Assembly (NCBI GenBank): GCA_963556195.1
Contig: OY744531.1
Span: 47,128,200 to 47,192,199, forward strand
Direction: 5' to 3'
Length of the DNA: 64,000 nt
From: Sepiola atlantica
Taxonomy: Eukaryota; Mollusca; Cephalopoda; Sepiida; Sepiolidae
Part shown: positions 37,511 through 49,695 of the stretch, in pieces
Numbering within the stretch: the stretch's first letter is position 1
How the letters are laid out: the number at the start of each line of letters is the position of its first letter
Program-made: the position numbers and the translations under genes
Notes under the pieces: model-generated
Told to the model about the DNA's origin: nothing
Seen by the model: only the letters and a program-made list of their open reading frames with translations
The model's database searches: none

Positions 37511-38285
37511 TTCTAATCTTAAAGTATTTTCTATACGCATTTTGTAAATACATTTGGTTGAACTATGAGCCACTATTCGTTTAGCGTTTAAGCAATACAA
37601 ATAACCGCTTTCATGGTCTTATCTTTTAGCTGGATCAAATGGATTAAAATTGTGCCAAAGCCACTTCTTTTCTATTTAAGTACATAGTTATACAACTCAA
37701 GTGATTGCTTCCATCAAGAATGACATGTAATGTTATTTTTATTGTAAGTAATAATGATTGTATATAGTGTGCTGAATTACACAAATACTTAATGATAATT
37801 CACATTAAATCCATTACACTTGTGTAGACCTGACGAGTAAACCACTAGCACACATATTCGAAATAATTATCGATCTGTTGTCTTTATTCTTAGTAGCAGA
37901 TTATTCATGAAATACACTGATGTTATAGGGTTTAACTGGATTCTTGGAAAAGACATTACATTTTCCGAGTGTTGATGTTTATTTAAACAATTGATTATCG
38001 TTATTCACTAATAAGTGTATGTAATGCTTCTCTTATTAAATTAAATTAAAGGAGAAAGCGCAGTCAGCACCACAAATATACTAGCAGTTTAAATGAACGA
38101 ATTAATAATAACAATGCACTTCTCATATCACTCCAATACCACACTTTTCTAAACGTAAAATACACACATTTCGAGTATTCACAACATCTGTATGTAAGTA
38201 CGAGGTGCTAATCGAGCCATCTCAGAAATTAGGAAATTACGATGCTATTAACTACATCAACCAGCACAGATGGATTTGCTTCTTG

Positions 38286-38287
<2 letters not shown>
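37511..38287. other. AT-rich non-coding DNA
   Basis: Nothing recognised. Confidence 0.5.

Positions 38288-38354
<67 letters not shown>
38288..38354. repeat. (CT)n microsatellite
   Basis: About 33 uninterrupted CT units. Confidence 0.97.
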
Positions 38355-38361
<7 letters not shown>

Positions 38362-38649
38362 TTACAGGTGTTGAATGTTGAAAATATTGTTTTTGGATCT
38401 GAAAGTTTCCCCGGTGTTATTGGTGATATTGTGAGGACTTCTAAGTGTGAGGGTAAACGCTATTCAAACTACTTTCATGTACAAATAATTAAAAATCAAA
38501 TATTAATCAGATAAAATATAAAAATGTATTGTAAATATCATACTTTTAAACACATACCAATATGTGCTTTATATCACTAACGAAGCATATTTAAATATGT
38601 AATTCATATTAAGAAAGGGTTATTAATCACAACTATACCGGGGGAACTG

Positions 38650-39700
38650 ACTGTGTTATATATGAGAAGATATCAAGATGTGCACAGAGGATACTCGGTG
38701 TAGTTGTTGCAATAATTTATAGATACATTAAATTAAAAAAATAGATGAGACCAAATCAATAAGGGTCCTGAATAGGCTAATATTAGAAGAAAGAACAAAG
38801 TACAAAACAGTGCGAAAATGAACGAGTGAAAAAGACAAGGATAAAGCACTGATAAAATGCATATACGCCATTGTTACGATCGGTTCAGAATTATGAGACT
38901 GATTCAGGAGAGTATGACAATTGTAAATTAGTATAGGTTATTGTAGTATTCGCTTACTAAAAAAATCAGATTTTGCAATTGTCTACATATATAGGAATCA
39001 GATACGTCCTAAGATGCGACTACCCCATCTGAGACGGTGCCTCTCAGAGCAGTTTTGACAGGTTACAATGCAAACCACAGGAGAGAGAACAAATTAGAAC
39101 AGAGCGAACATATGTGAATAAAAAAAGACAAAAATGGAACACCGAAATAATTCGTATATTCCACTGTTACGATGGATTTAGATTTATTAGACTGGTTAAG
39201 GAGTATGGCCTATCATCATGATCTTCCGAAAGCAATACATCAGATTTTTATACTAAGATAGATTACTACTGCTACATCGGTTAAAGTGCCGCTCAGAGTA
39301 CTTTTTCTTGCCTTGACAGAGTACAAAATCGACTTCGCAATCTAGTGGCTGAACGTCTTCTTTTTTCCTCTGCATACCCTCGACATCAGAGGGTACATTG
39401 CTAGTTATTCTCTACTCTATCGGTATTCATATGGTTTTTTTCAAGCGAGATCCGATCTTTGGTTCAACTATGTAATACATTTTTAACAGAACTCGTTTAA
39501 CTATCACCATTGCAATACACTTTCTCATCTTCCCCCATCTGCTTAGCTTCACACATAATTTCCATGAACACATTTATTTCAAAGAACTTCCCGTCTGTGG
39601 AACACGTTACTAAGAGTTGGTGTCCCTGCATACGACGAGATCATTGTCTTCAGATTCAATGTAAACAAATATTTGTCATAAAACCTCCTCATTAGCAATA
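38650..39700 (+). pseudogene. LINE reverse-transcriptase C-terminus, decayed
   Basis: Across frames this reads the region after the RT domain of a Jockey-like LINE protein. SAAQSTFSCLDRVQNRL lies near 39290-39340. IASYSLLYRYSYGF (family: VASLSLLYRYFHG) follows near 39400. SRLWNTLLRVGVPAYDE and VFRFNVNKYLS lie at about 39590-39685. Upstream, a segment is tandemly duplicated with a period near 292 bp (GTTACGATCGGTTCAG at about 38875, GTTACGATGGATTTAG at about 39167). Multiple stops make it inactive. Confidence 0.65.
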
Positions 39701-42039
39701 CAACTTTGTTTAGATCATTAATCCTTTTCAATCCTCACATGAAATTATTCATCATTTACTAACAATCAATCCCCATCATTAACTCTTATCTTCCAATGAC
39801 TTTTGGGCTTGATAGAAAGTGACTTATTAGTGAATAGAAAATAAATAAATTCGTATAGGGAAAGTAATATGAAGTCAGTCATATTCTCATCTACGTTGCA
39901 ACAAATAAATGTTGAGAAGAACAAAATTAATTTGAATTTGAGAATTATCTGCACAGCAGGAACACCTGACGCCATGCGAATGTAAACACTTATTATACCA
40001 GTGACATGGACCAAAATAAAAAGTAAAATAAAACTAGACATGTACTAAAATAAAATGTACAACACAACTATAATAATTACAACAATTTAGAAGCTCAATA
40101 AACATTTCTTTTATTTCTCTATAATTTAGAAGTTGACCTTCCAGCTAATTAAATATGCCAGCTTGATTTATCATGTCTGTAAATAAAGATTTCTGAAAAA
40201 AGCAAAGAAAATAATGAATGAAACACACACTTTTTTTAATTGCACGCGTCAGCTTTTGCTATTCGATTGGTAACGACAAGTTTTCATCAATAATTCATCA
40301 CGGCTATATTTATTCGTTCTTTTCGGTTTTTGTCTCGAGACGATCAATCTCGATTCGTTTACTGGTCAGCAAATTTTAGTTCCAAAAACATTCGATCGCA
40401 AAACTGGACAAAGATATGTTACCATGTGTTAAACGAGATCCTATCCTTGTGTGTCATGCATCTGGGCGGATTTAGTTGACTTACTTCAAATGAGAAAGTT
40501 TCTAGGGAATATCAAATTCACAAGCAGTCGTCAGCCACATGTGTCCCCCCTTCAGAGAGGATACTTTTACGACGTTAGTTGTGCCATTTTTTATTGGAAG
40601 GGAAATGACGCCATCCTCCTACAAAAAGCACATGGTATTTCCAAATAGTCGTTCATTTTTACTGACCATGTTGAACATTGTTTAACACTACGATGATCTA
40701 AGGAGAACCGATGTTGGAACGTGATTATGACGTATGATTCAACGTGATAACATATATTCCTAATTGGTTTACGTTGAGATGTTTATTTTACGGTCTATCA
40801 ATGTTTTCGAGTTTAAATGCCGAATCACAATAGACCTTTTTAACAATCCATTTTGTATGTTAAACACAATTGCAGTGTTACCCCATAGAATGCCACACTT
40901 TTCTGTATGTATTGGCCTAAATTTTCTTATAATAACCAGTTTAGGAGTAGTCTGGAAACTTGTTTAGTAGACATTATCTTTAGGGTTACACCATAGATAA
41001 ATAAAAACCTGGGGCTTAAATTCCAACGGTTCTAAAGCCCATAGAAGATCCCAGCTGCTATTAATGTGGTGATCAACAAAGTTTCCCTACACTCAGTACA
41101 GTGAGTCAATGGAGTATAGGGGAGTTGCCGCATCATGTTAAACCCACTGTTAATTCTTACAATACATGTTCATCCGGCCATGGTTGCCTAAAACGTCTTA
41201 ATGACCACTAGGTAGGGTAGTGGGCAATATTGATCGACGCAGCGATGCACATTTGAAGCATATCTTGAAACGGCGATGAAATATGGTTGGACATTAAATA
41301 TTGAAACTCGGTGGAAAAGTCAGGCACAAATTGAAATTGGTTTGCCCTGTATATGGTTTTATTGCAGAAAGGATTGTTAATTTCATTAGCGGTTCCATGG
41401 GTTGCATTTGTGATAGGGCGTAACCCTGTACTATTTTACCAATGTAAAGTGCGTCATACATTTTCTAGTAGTATTATAGTGTGTATAATCCTACTACTAT
41501 AAACTAGGTATTACTGTTACTTTTCCCGATGGTAGTAAAGGAGGGTAACACGCGTGTGAACTTTGTTCAGTGGAATATGTCCTTACATTTTTAGCTGATC
41601 CAGGTTATTAAAGCGAATAGTTTCTCCGAATCTTCATGATATTTTCACCAGATATATTTTGCACTTTTTATACACAGCTAAAGATTGAAATAATCAACAG
41701 TCGTGAAGTATCGGCCCGTTAAAACCTTATGTCCACATGACTGTCTGGAAAATGACAGAGGCAGTAGAATGTACCTAGAAATTTATTTACAATTAACCAT
41801 CCGACCGAACAAATTGGTTTGCAGAATAAAATACATTACTATTGTAAATATTAATAGTATTGGTGGTCATCCATTTACACTAAGCCATCTTCCAGTTATG
41901 ATCAATTGAATCCAATATGGCGATCCATTCGCACATTGCGTCCACATATATCAACGAGACGTAGTGTCTGTAGTCGAACATAAACTTTAAACTAGGACTA
42001 CGTATTGTTACATACCCAGTATATCGGAATAAATATAGG
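39701..42039. other. Non-coding DNA
   Basis: No gene supported. ORFs of 60-91 codons show no domain. A somewhat GC-richer patch at 41000-41420 resembles nothing I know. Confidence 0.45.
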
Positions 42040-42321
42040 TTAAAGAGGAACAGTGTACTTGATGGGACTATTCATAATTCATAACGGTAAGCCGCCATCA
42101 CGTAGACATGTTTCTTTCACCGACTGTTTTTTTCTTTTTTTATTTTATAATTTGTTTCTTACAAAATAAAATAAACGCTCTATTAACACTAACACTAACC
42201 AAGTCAGGATGGAAACATATTTCTATTGGTGAAACAAACGGTGAAAAAGAAACATGATGGCGGCTTACCGTTTTGAATTCGGAATAGCCGCCATCAAGTA
42301 AACTGTTCCGCTTTTACTTAA
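42040..42321. mobile_element. MITE with long terminal inverted repeats
   Basis: The two ends are inverted copies of about 80-90 bp. Left: GGAACAGTGTACTTGATGGG, later CGGTAAGCCGCCATCA and ATGTTTCTTTCACCG. The reverse complement of the right end gives GGAACAGTTTACTTGATGGC with the same later blocks. TTAA is found just outside or near each tip (42040-42043, 42318-42321), so a TTAA duplication is possible, but the spacing to the tip differs by about 5 bp. No coding capacity. It needs a transposase in trans. Confidence 0.7.
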
Positions 42322-45300
42322 ATATTTTTTTATTCGCTTTATTCCCTCTCATATGAAGTACGCTCATTTCGTATGTATTGATTATTTATTCAGCAGTGAG
42401 TGTGACTTATACGATGATATATAGATTGTTCTTTCATTGGCGGGCAAGGATGATACAATAATGAGAACAATCAATTTTCAGCTTAATATCATAATCTCTG
42501 GAAAATCAACTCAACTATCAGCGTTGATCGTTAGAGGGTTTTATGATAGTTTTCGCTGCTAGAACTTGCTCATTATGTACTTTTCTCTCGAAACAATGTG
42601 GCCGGAATTTTGTTGCCGGACAAGAAGATCCGAATCATGGTACCGATCACCAGATACGAAGGTCACTGAAAATCTCAGTTAAGAAGGTACAATAAATCAA
42701 AGAAGCAGGTGAAAATAAACCTGGGACGGTTCTATTCAGGTTGACACGCCAGTTGTCGTTAAGCCTGATGAGTACTAGATTGGCACCAATTTGTGAATAG
42801 CTAGTGGTGTATGTGGTACAATAAAAATACATTCAAGATGACCTCCTTGCAAAATCTAAAATGTATACAGTCTATACTACTTTTAATTACTACGACTGTA
42901 TGAAGACAGAATCCATATGCACCATTTGACACTAAAACCGCGGCATAATAAAGTTTAGTAAGTACGAAAAGAAACAGGACTCTGATCTTCGTCTTTATTT
43001 AAAGGGAAAGTTAACTGTAATGAATGTTATAAAATAGTATCTAGAAACACTAAACATAATTGTAAATGTTTTACTTAAGTATTAGTATTTTCGTACTTTA
43101 CTGTATATTTGTTTTGGTTGCTTTGTTTTAAGGAATGTAAACATTTTGTGGTTATTTAATGACGCATCTACTATTTTGAATATAAGTTTTAATAGTTAAA
43201 CTTATTAATACCGTAAACTATTAATTTGCCTTACTCAGTAATTCATGATGTAAATATATATTATACGATCGGATGCACTTTACGTCAGAGCCAGAATATA
43301 TTCTATTTCACCCGTAAGCATTACCCTGATGGGAACAACCACTTCGGGTTAGAGTTTACCTGGAAGCAGTTGAAACCTAAGACAATCTCTACACTTAACA
43401 ACTCACCATAATTAAGGCTTCAAGAACGGATGTGATTTAACTTCATATTCAGAACTTTAGTGTAATCAAGATATTCTGTTTAACTACTTTCAATTTAGAA
43501 TAGTTATACACTTTTGCCATTATAAATAAACCCTTATATAATATGCTGCATTTAGTCCCAACTACTATACAATACTAACATTTATTTAGGGTTGTGATTA
43601 AATGTAAAATGAAAATACACTTTTTGTGCAGAGTTTTAATTTATGTATTCAATCTCTGTATCGACTGTGTATTTCTTAATAAAGCTGTCGAAACCATAAT
43701 TATCTCCCTTTGCCAAACGTTTTTTGGGCCTAGTATCATGGCTCTTTGTAAAAAAAAAAGCTTTGACTTCCTTGCCAAAAAAACGTTGTAACCATCTAAA
43801 TATAGGATGCTACGTCTAATATATTCACTCTCTCTTCTCCCTACTACCACTTTTTGTGTCATTTTTCCTCTTCGTATCTTCTACATTCAGTGTGCAAACA
43901 GTCAACGAAGCAAGATAATCAGAGTTTTAGTATTATACGTAGAGAAAGATATGGAATAAATATATCCGAGCTAAACCATTTTTAGTAAGGATAGTACAAC
44001 CCTTCTTGAAGATGCTTTCAAACAGGAGCTCGTGCCCCAAAGTAACTTAACTATCTATTACTGGCATCCTGTCAAAATTAAGGGTAACTAATCAAAGGTA
44101 GCTAAATAATTAATCTATTTAACTTGTTTTTATTAAAATATGTTTTTCATTAATATGGTTAAGCATGCATTAAAATCACATGCGACCATTTTAATAGGAG
44201 GATTCATCATGGACTTATACATATGAATATCTCCCTTTTGCTACAGGCTTCGATTGGGTATCATTCCAACCACATTCCATATCTGTAATTCTAATACACT
44301 ATATAGTACATAGAGAACGCGCACATTTAATACACCATTATATTTTGTTTCGGGTTTATTTTTGGTGAGGATTAATAATTTGTATACTTTGGATTATTAG
44401 GGCTACTGTTCTTGTATTGGGTTATATTATCAACATTTTTTGGACGATGTCACCTCAAACCTTCTTCAAGTGCGTCTGGTCGAACTCGGGAACTTTCATG
44501 TCGATCTCAGAAATCCATGAAGAAGTTCAAACCGACCCAATTATTTACTCCATGGGGGTATAATTTTCTCATTCCGTCATCCATTAGTGTGTAATATCTT
44601 TAAGTAATGTTTATTATATTCTAATTTAGTATAGCTTATAGTGAGTATTGAACCTTCAACCCCCTTCAACTGATTATTACTAAACAACTTTATCTTTAAC
44701 CACGTGTCCAGTTTTACAATGATTCCCGAGTTCCGAGACAGACATCAAGAAGGTATAATATTATATATTCCGAATAATAAAAAATAATACAAACCCCATT
44801 ATATTGCTTAGATATCTCCCAGATATTTCACTCATACGAGAAAGAGTTTCTTTGATTACATTTTTGTTGATATCGTATATGCTAAAAAACATTATGTTAC
44901 ACAGAATAAATAATTTATATTCTTTCGGTGTTTTAACGGACTTGCTTCTGCCAAAACATGATGTTTTCTTAGAAATAAAAACGAACACTTATTTATAAAA
45001 ACAACAAATACCGGCAATATAAAATAAAAATAGGGAAGCCGAGTTGAAGAATATTATAAATGTTCTTTCATCCTCTTTGTTTAAGAATACAACGAAATTA
45101 TGTTTAACGAAATGTAAAAGAATAGTATTTATTTCATAATGGTCTTTGTAAAATTCAATTACTAAGCATTTTAATTAGTATACACTATTTAATTTTTAAA
45201 ACATCGGATAAATAGATAAAAATGTTATACAATTGCTAGCATAATAGAGAATGTCATATTTTCCAAAGATAAATAAAATTTAACTAAAAATGAAATTGCT

Positions 45301-45601
45301 GTAAACGTATCCCAGTATTAAATAATTATGTTTTCTTTTACATTTCGCCATTACCTAAATATATATTTATTTATTAAAAGAATTACATGTCTGTAATACC
45401 TCAAACTGTTGGAAATGCCACTATAAAATGTCACTATGAACATGCACAATTAAATATATCGTCAACTATCCAGGTATTAAAAACTCGCTTTTCTACTAAC
45501 TTGTTCAGTTACTTATATATTTAATAATATTTTATTAAGATACATATACCACCTGTTCTATATATCTGTACTCCGATAATGGAATTAAATTTACTTTTTT
45601 A
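42322..45601. other. AT-rich non-coding DNA
   Basis: ORFs of 60-75 codons (for example 43594-43791, 44412-44594) have no recognised domain. No repeats identified. Confidence 0.45.
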
Positions 45602-45888
45602 TGTGTCACCGCCACGAAAACATCTACATCGCCACTGTTCATTATCAATTGCTCCCTTTTAACTGCTCACTATTCACTCTCTGCTGCTAAGATATCAACT
45701 CCCCCTTCAATGTAAAAAGATCAGATTCTCATAATAATTAATCCACCACCAATGCAAATTACCTACTAAAACCCACTACATATGCAAATTGACAAGAGTG
45801 ATAACTCAATGGACAGATATTGTCACCAAGGCAAAATGATCACAGTATCATTAACCACACGCCTACATGATCATCACAGACTATTTCA
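45602..45888 (-). repeat. 3' LTR
   Basis: On the minus strand it ends GGTGACACA at 45602 and probably starts TGTGAAATAG near 45888. It matches the right copy over about 45750-45870. Ends are inferred from the TG/CA rule. Confidence 0.55.
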
Positions 45889-45906
45889 CATTACATAATC
45901 CCGTGC

Positions 45907-46900
45907 TCAAATCGGTACATTTCGTAGTTTCCGCGATATTTGCATTGCAACCGCCTCACTTCCATTGCCCTCGTGTTCGGCGTTCACATCTCCATCGCTT
46001 ACATAGACCACGCGCCTTAGATCTAAAATATGCCGCGGCATCCCGTCATCGCTCAAGTTGTTAGAGAATTGCACTCCAATAATCACTCTTTTTCCCATTC
46101 CGTCGTACATCGTGCATTATGAGGCTTCACTCAAACCTCTTCTCCGATTTGGATTCTGGCTGGCCCTCGCTCTTCGATTTCTGGCTATGTATCTCTTGGG
46201 TGCCTCCATTCATAATTAAAAATTGATCTATGCGGCACTGTCTCCTCTCTCTGTCCGACCTGTTGTGCCATGTTGTATTACAATGTGTCATCGTCAGGTG
46301 ATATCCCTCCTCATTAAGCTATTACTTTCACTGTCCGATGATGTCGCTCCACTATTCCATTCCCCCCGGATCTGTAGGCTACCCTGTAATATCTTCTTAT
46401 CTTCCATTTTTTAGCATCGTGTGGAGAAGTCTGAGCGGAAAACTGAGCAATTGTCACCACCATTACAGGCCCCTGTTCAAGCATCACCTTCTCAATAATT
46501 CCTTTGTAACAGTAGCTGCCATCTCTACATGCAACTCCCTCCATATTGCTAGCCTCACAGGTCCACAGTCAATCATTGACATGTATGCACCCCCACAATA
46601 GTGCGTTATATCAATAGCTAACCTTGTCTAACTGTTTGCAGTCCCAATCCCACCAGGATCATGTATATTCGGGGTAGGATCGATTGATTGATATCGAACG
46701 CAGTTCCTAACCACCTTCTGAACTTCCACCCGTTTTATAAATGGATCAACTTTCCTTACTAACTATAATGTTCAATCCACTCCCATGTGGTGCATGCTAT
46801 GCAACTTATCTAGTTATCTAATTTCTAGACAACATATTGGGACCTGTTTTTCTCAACAAACCACCGTTTGTTTATTCGGGTTAGCGCACACGCTTCGTGT
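45907..46900 (-). pseudogene. Integrase-like domain, broken
   Basis: Pieces in order on the minus strand: a HAPHGSG stretch (HHCC zinc-binding start, about 46770), NCVRYQSIDP (the CxxC half, second Cys changed to Tyr), then AIDITHYCGG with the first catalytic Asp (near 46610). Next comes YRVAYRSGGNGIVERHHRT, which holds the last catalytic Glu (inside 46314-46544). A C-terminal block with DGMPRHILDLRRV closes it (45907-46110). It would join element DNA to the host genome. At least one frameshift falls between the zinc-binding halves. Confidence 0.75.
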
Positions 46901-46987
46901 CTCTCTTAAGGCACAAACACATTCAGGTATATACTCACCAAGTATTCTCAATCTCCGCTTCACAATCATTTCTCCAGCACCCTTGGT

Positions 46988-47433
46988 TCATATCGTTTCA
47001 CTCTTTTCCACTGTAGAGTTCACCCAACTTAGTACTGTTGCTGAATCTGTTCTTATCTCGATGTCTCTTAACCCCCATGTGATAGCTAAATTGATTCCTT
47101 TCAGAACAGCATCTAATTCGGTCACGTTAGTACGATTAAAACCTTTTTTTTTCAGCCATGCTGCATCTTCCACCACCAAACCACCAATCTCAACAACTAC
47201 GCATGTTGCAATGTTGCTTTCATTACAGTACACAACACCATTCCTATTTTTGTTTCGGGTATGTGCCAAACTCCACAAACAGGGCCCTCCTTTTCTACAT
47301 CAGCTAGAATCTCCGGCATTACTTTGACAATTTTTTCATCAACTCTGTCCCCACAGTCTACTCCACTTGCTCTTCTTTTTACATAACTGTATGCCAGTTG
47401 CAGCAATATAAAAACTGGATAGTGTCCCAACAA
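46988..47433 (-). pseudogene. RNase H-like domain, broken
   Basis: Open stretches 47197-47433 and 46988-47278 overlap in different frames. The first reads GHYPVFILLQLAYSYVKRRA. The second reads VTELDAVLKGINLAITWG and DIEIRTDSATVLSWV, the Glu and Asp blocks of retroelement RNase H. It would degrade the RNA strand of the cDNA hybrid. Confidence 0.75.
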
Positions 47434-47439
47434 TTACCG

Positions 47440-48300
47440 CAAATGGAAAACAACTGACGTCTACTAATTTCTGCTGTCATCTCCTAAACTTCGTTGCTTT
47501 TCTGAACATAAGATCACCGATTTTTCTTTTTATCAACTTAAGACCCAGCGCTGCCTCGCCGTCCAAGGATTCTGGCAGATTTGCTGTTAGTCAAAATCCC
47601 TTAAGATGTTTCACGACTTCCTCTGTCGAAACATTTGTCATGTATACGATTATGTCATCAATGTACGAATCAGTGGCCTTTTCTGACTTATTTACCTTCA
47701 TTAACACAGTTTTTAAAACAGCCGCCATAATTTGTTGGTACAACGTTAAGCCCAAATCATAACCGTGTCAGATAGTAGGTTCTTCTTTTATAGCAGACCA
47801 GCTGGTACTGCCATAGTTGCTTTGTCACATGTAGCGGCAAGTAGGCAAACTTAAGGTCCCCAATCGCAGTTCTTCTTGCCAAACCCCCTCCATGTTCTCA
47901 CCTTTTCATCACACCCATCTATTTTGTCGCTCCCCATATGACATGCTACCAAACGGTTCAATTCCCTAAAGTCTAACACTGGCCTGACTTTATCTTTTGT
48001 GGCCTGGAACATGGCCATTAACGGTAACACACCTTTTCCTTGGTAAGAAAATACTGTCCGCTATCCATCTTTCAACCTCCTTCTCAAACTCTAAGGTTTT
48101 CTTGTAATATTTTACTTGGTTCTGCAACACTGAAGGCTTTCCCATTCATTTCCATCATACTGTCCATGTCTTTTCATCAAAATCTGCTTCAAAATTTTTG
48201 TCCTCTATTTTGCTAATGTCTAGCTGATTGGCAGCTACAGTACAGTATGCGTCTCCAACTTTTATCTTAGTTTTGTTTATAGTCACAACTCACATCTCAT
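47440..48300 (-). pseudogene. Reverse-transcriptase domain, broken
   Basis: The catalytic block SYIDDIIVYM is readable on the minus strand, with YIDD at 47654-47665. EEVVKHLKGF and, after a TGA, ALGLKLIKRK follow. Upstream parts are shifted and I could not follow all RT blocks. It would copy the element RNA. Confidence 0.65.
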
Positions 48301-48420
48301 CGGTTCCATCCATTCCAATTATGACATCGATCACGTTAATCATGTGATCTATTACAATCACTTCCACCTTCACTCTTACTTCACATGCTTTTATATCCAC
48401 TTGCCGGGCTCCCTTACACT

Positions 48421-48654
48421 TTACGTCCTTCCATCAACTGCTTTCTCAGTGCTACTCCTACCACACCCACTCACAAGTTTGGAAGTAAGTAAAGTGGTAG
48501 TGCACCCAGTATCGACGAGCGCCGTCATTACAGTATCATTTATTGCTACTTCTATCATTGGAAGAGGTCCGTACTGCGCTTTTATTCTGTTGCCAGGGTA
48601 GCTACTGGCACAGAAGCTCCCCATTGCTCGTTTTCCTGAGCCTAAGAACAACAT
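48421..48654 (-). pseudogene. Retropepsin-like protease remnant
   Basis: A 77-codon open stretch contains MTALVDTGCTTTLLTSKLV, with the DTG active site at 48505-48513. The family usually has DTGA or DTGS; here Cys follows. The fragment begins very close to the 5' LTR, so the gag region has been lost. Confidence 0.75.
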
Positions 48655-48689
48655 CTCGCAATGTACCCAAATTTTCCAAACTCATAGCA

Positions 48690-48870
48690 CTTTACTATGC
48701 AAATTGCTTACTACAACACACCACATATGCAAATCACCTAATAGTCAGCTCCATCTATGTTCATAGACTCCAAACAGCCAATCTGCAAAGAGGAGATAAC
48801 TCAATTGACAGATATTGTCATCAAGGCAAATTATCACATTATCTTAAACCACAATATCATTACATATTTG
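48690..48870 (-). repeat. 5' LTR, truncated
   Basis: Direct copy of part of 45602-45888, with an extra segment of about 50 bp near 48745-48790. Confidence 0.65.
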
Positions 48871-49695
48871 CAAGTTACTTTATATATAATGAATATTCGA
48901 AGAATAAGATGCCATTTATTTATAGATAAATAATGTAAATAACATAACTTTAAATAAAGAATATAGATGAAACTCTCTATAGATTTTTTTTAAATACACG
49001 GATGGCATATTTCCTAAGTGCTCAATAATTTATTAATTTTTCTAGTGAAATATTTTTGAGCATTTATGCTTTTAAAAATTAAAAAAACGAGTGAGGACTG
49101 GAAACACAATTACTTCGTGGATTTCGCCATATAAAGTAGTGCTCACTGTAAATTTTCTAAATAAAAATTAACTCATTCAACATGTTAATGTTCTTGTTTT
49201 ATACTTGTTACTACATTAACCCTTATGCCCTTTACTTTTATTTAAATTATTTATTCATTCATGTCTTGTCACCGTTTACACATTCGTCTATTTCATTTGT
49301 CTATTTTCTCCTCCACTTTGCGACATGTCAAGACAAATACCTTGTGTCGCTAGACCGTCTTTTCAGATACACTTAAGTGATTAAACCATATCAGGAAGGT
49401 GTTTTAAAAATAATTATCTAGTTAGTGAATATAAAAAAATGAATCTCCACCATCTCACTTCCCAAATATAAAACATGCCGTTTCCTTTGTATCTAATACT
49501 AAACGTCATTGAAACAACCGGGCATAAAATTGTTCTCCAGCGTACAACGAAGTTGCGAAACCCGACTGTTTAAAAACCAGCTATATAAATTAACTCTTAT
49601 GACTTTTAGTTTTATTTAAATTATTTGTTCATTCAAATCTTTCTTCCTTTTACATATTGACTATCTTTTCTTCTATTCTGTGTCATCATAGCTAA
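48871..49695. other. AT-rich DNA with a direct repeat
   Basis: About 90 bp is present twice (49199-49290 and 49586-49675), sharing TTTTATTTAAATTATTT and GTTCATTCA/ATTCATTCA. The second copy leads into the LINE fragment. Confidence 0.5.

Larger units (their letters stand above)
45602..48870 (-). mobile_element. LTR retrotransposon (protease-RT-RNase H-integrase), decayed
   Basis: On the minus strand the order is LTR, protease, RT, RNase H, integrase, LTR, the Ty3/Gypsy-type order. The two LTR sequences share GATAACTCAAT(G/T)GACAGATATTGTCA and ATATGCAAAT blocks. Gag and the inner part of the 5' LTR are absent: the protease frame begins about 35 bp inside the recognisable 5' LTR. Stops and frameshifts break every domain. 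Family inferred from domain order and motif wording. Confidence 0.8.

Noticed and set aside
46785..47327. 180-codon plus-strand ORF
   Set aside because: It lies antisense to RNase H and integrase motifs that are recognisable on the minus strand.
45602..48870. An endogenous retrovirus with an envelope gene
   Set aside because: No envelope-like frame follows the integrase before the 3' LTR; the order is that of an LTR retrotransposon.
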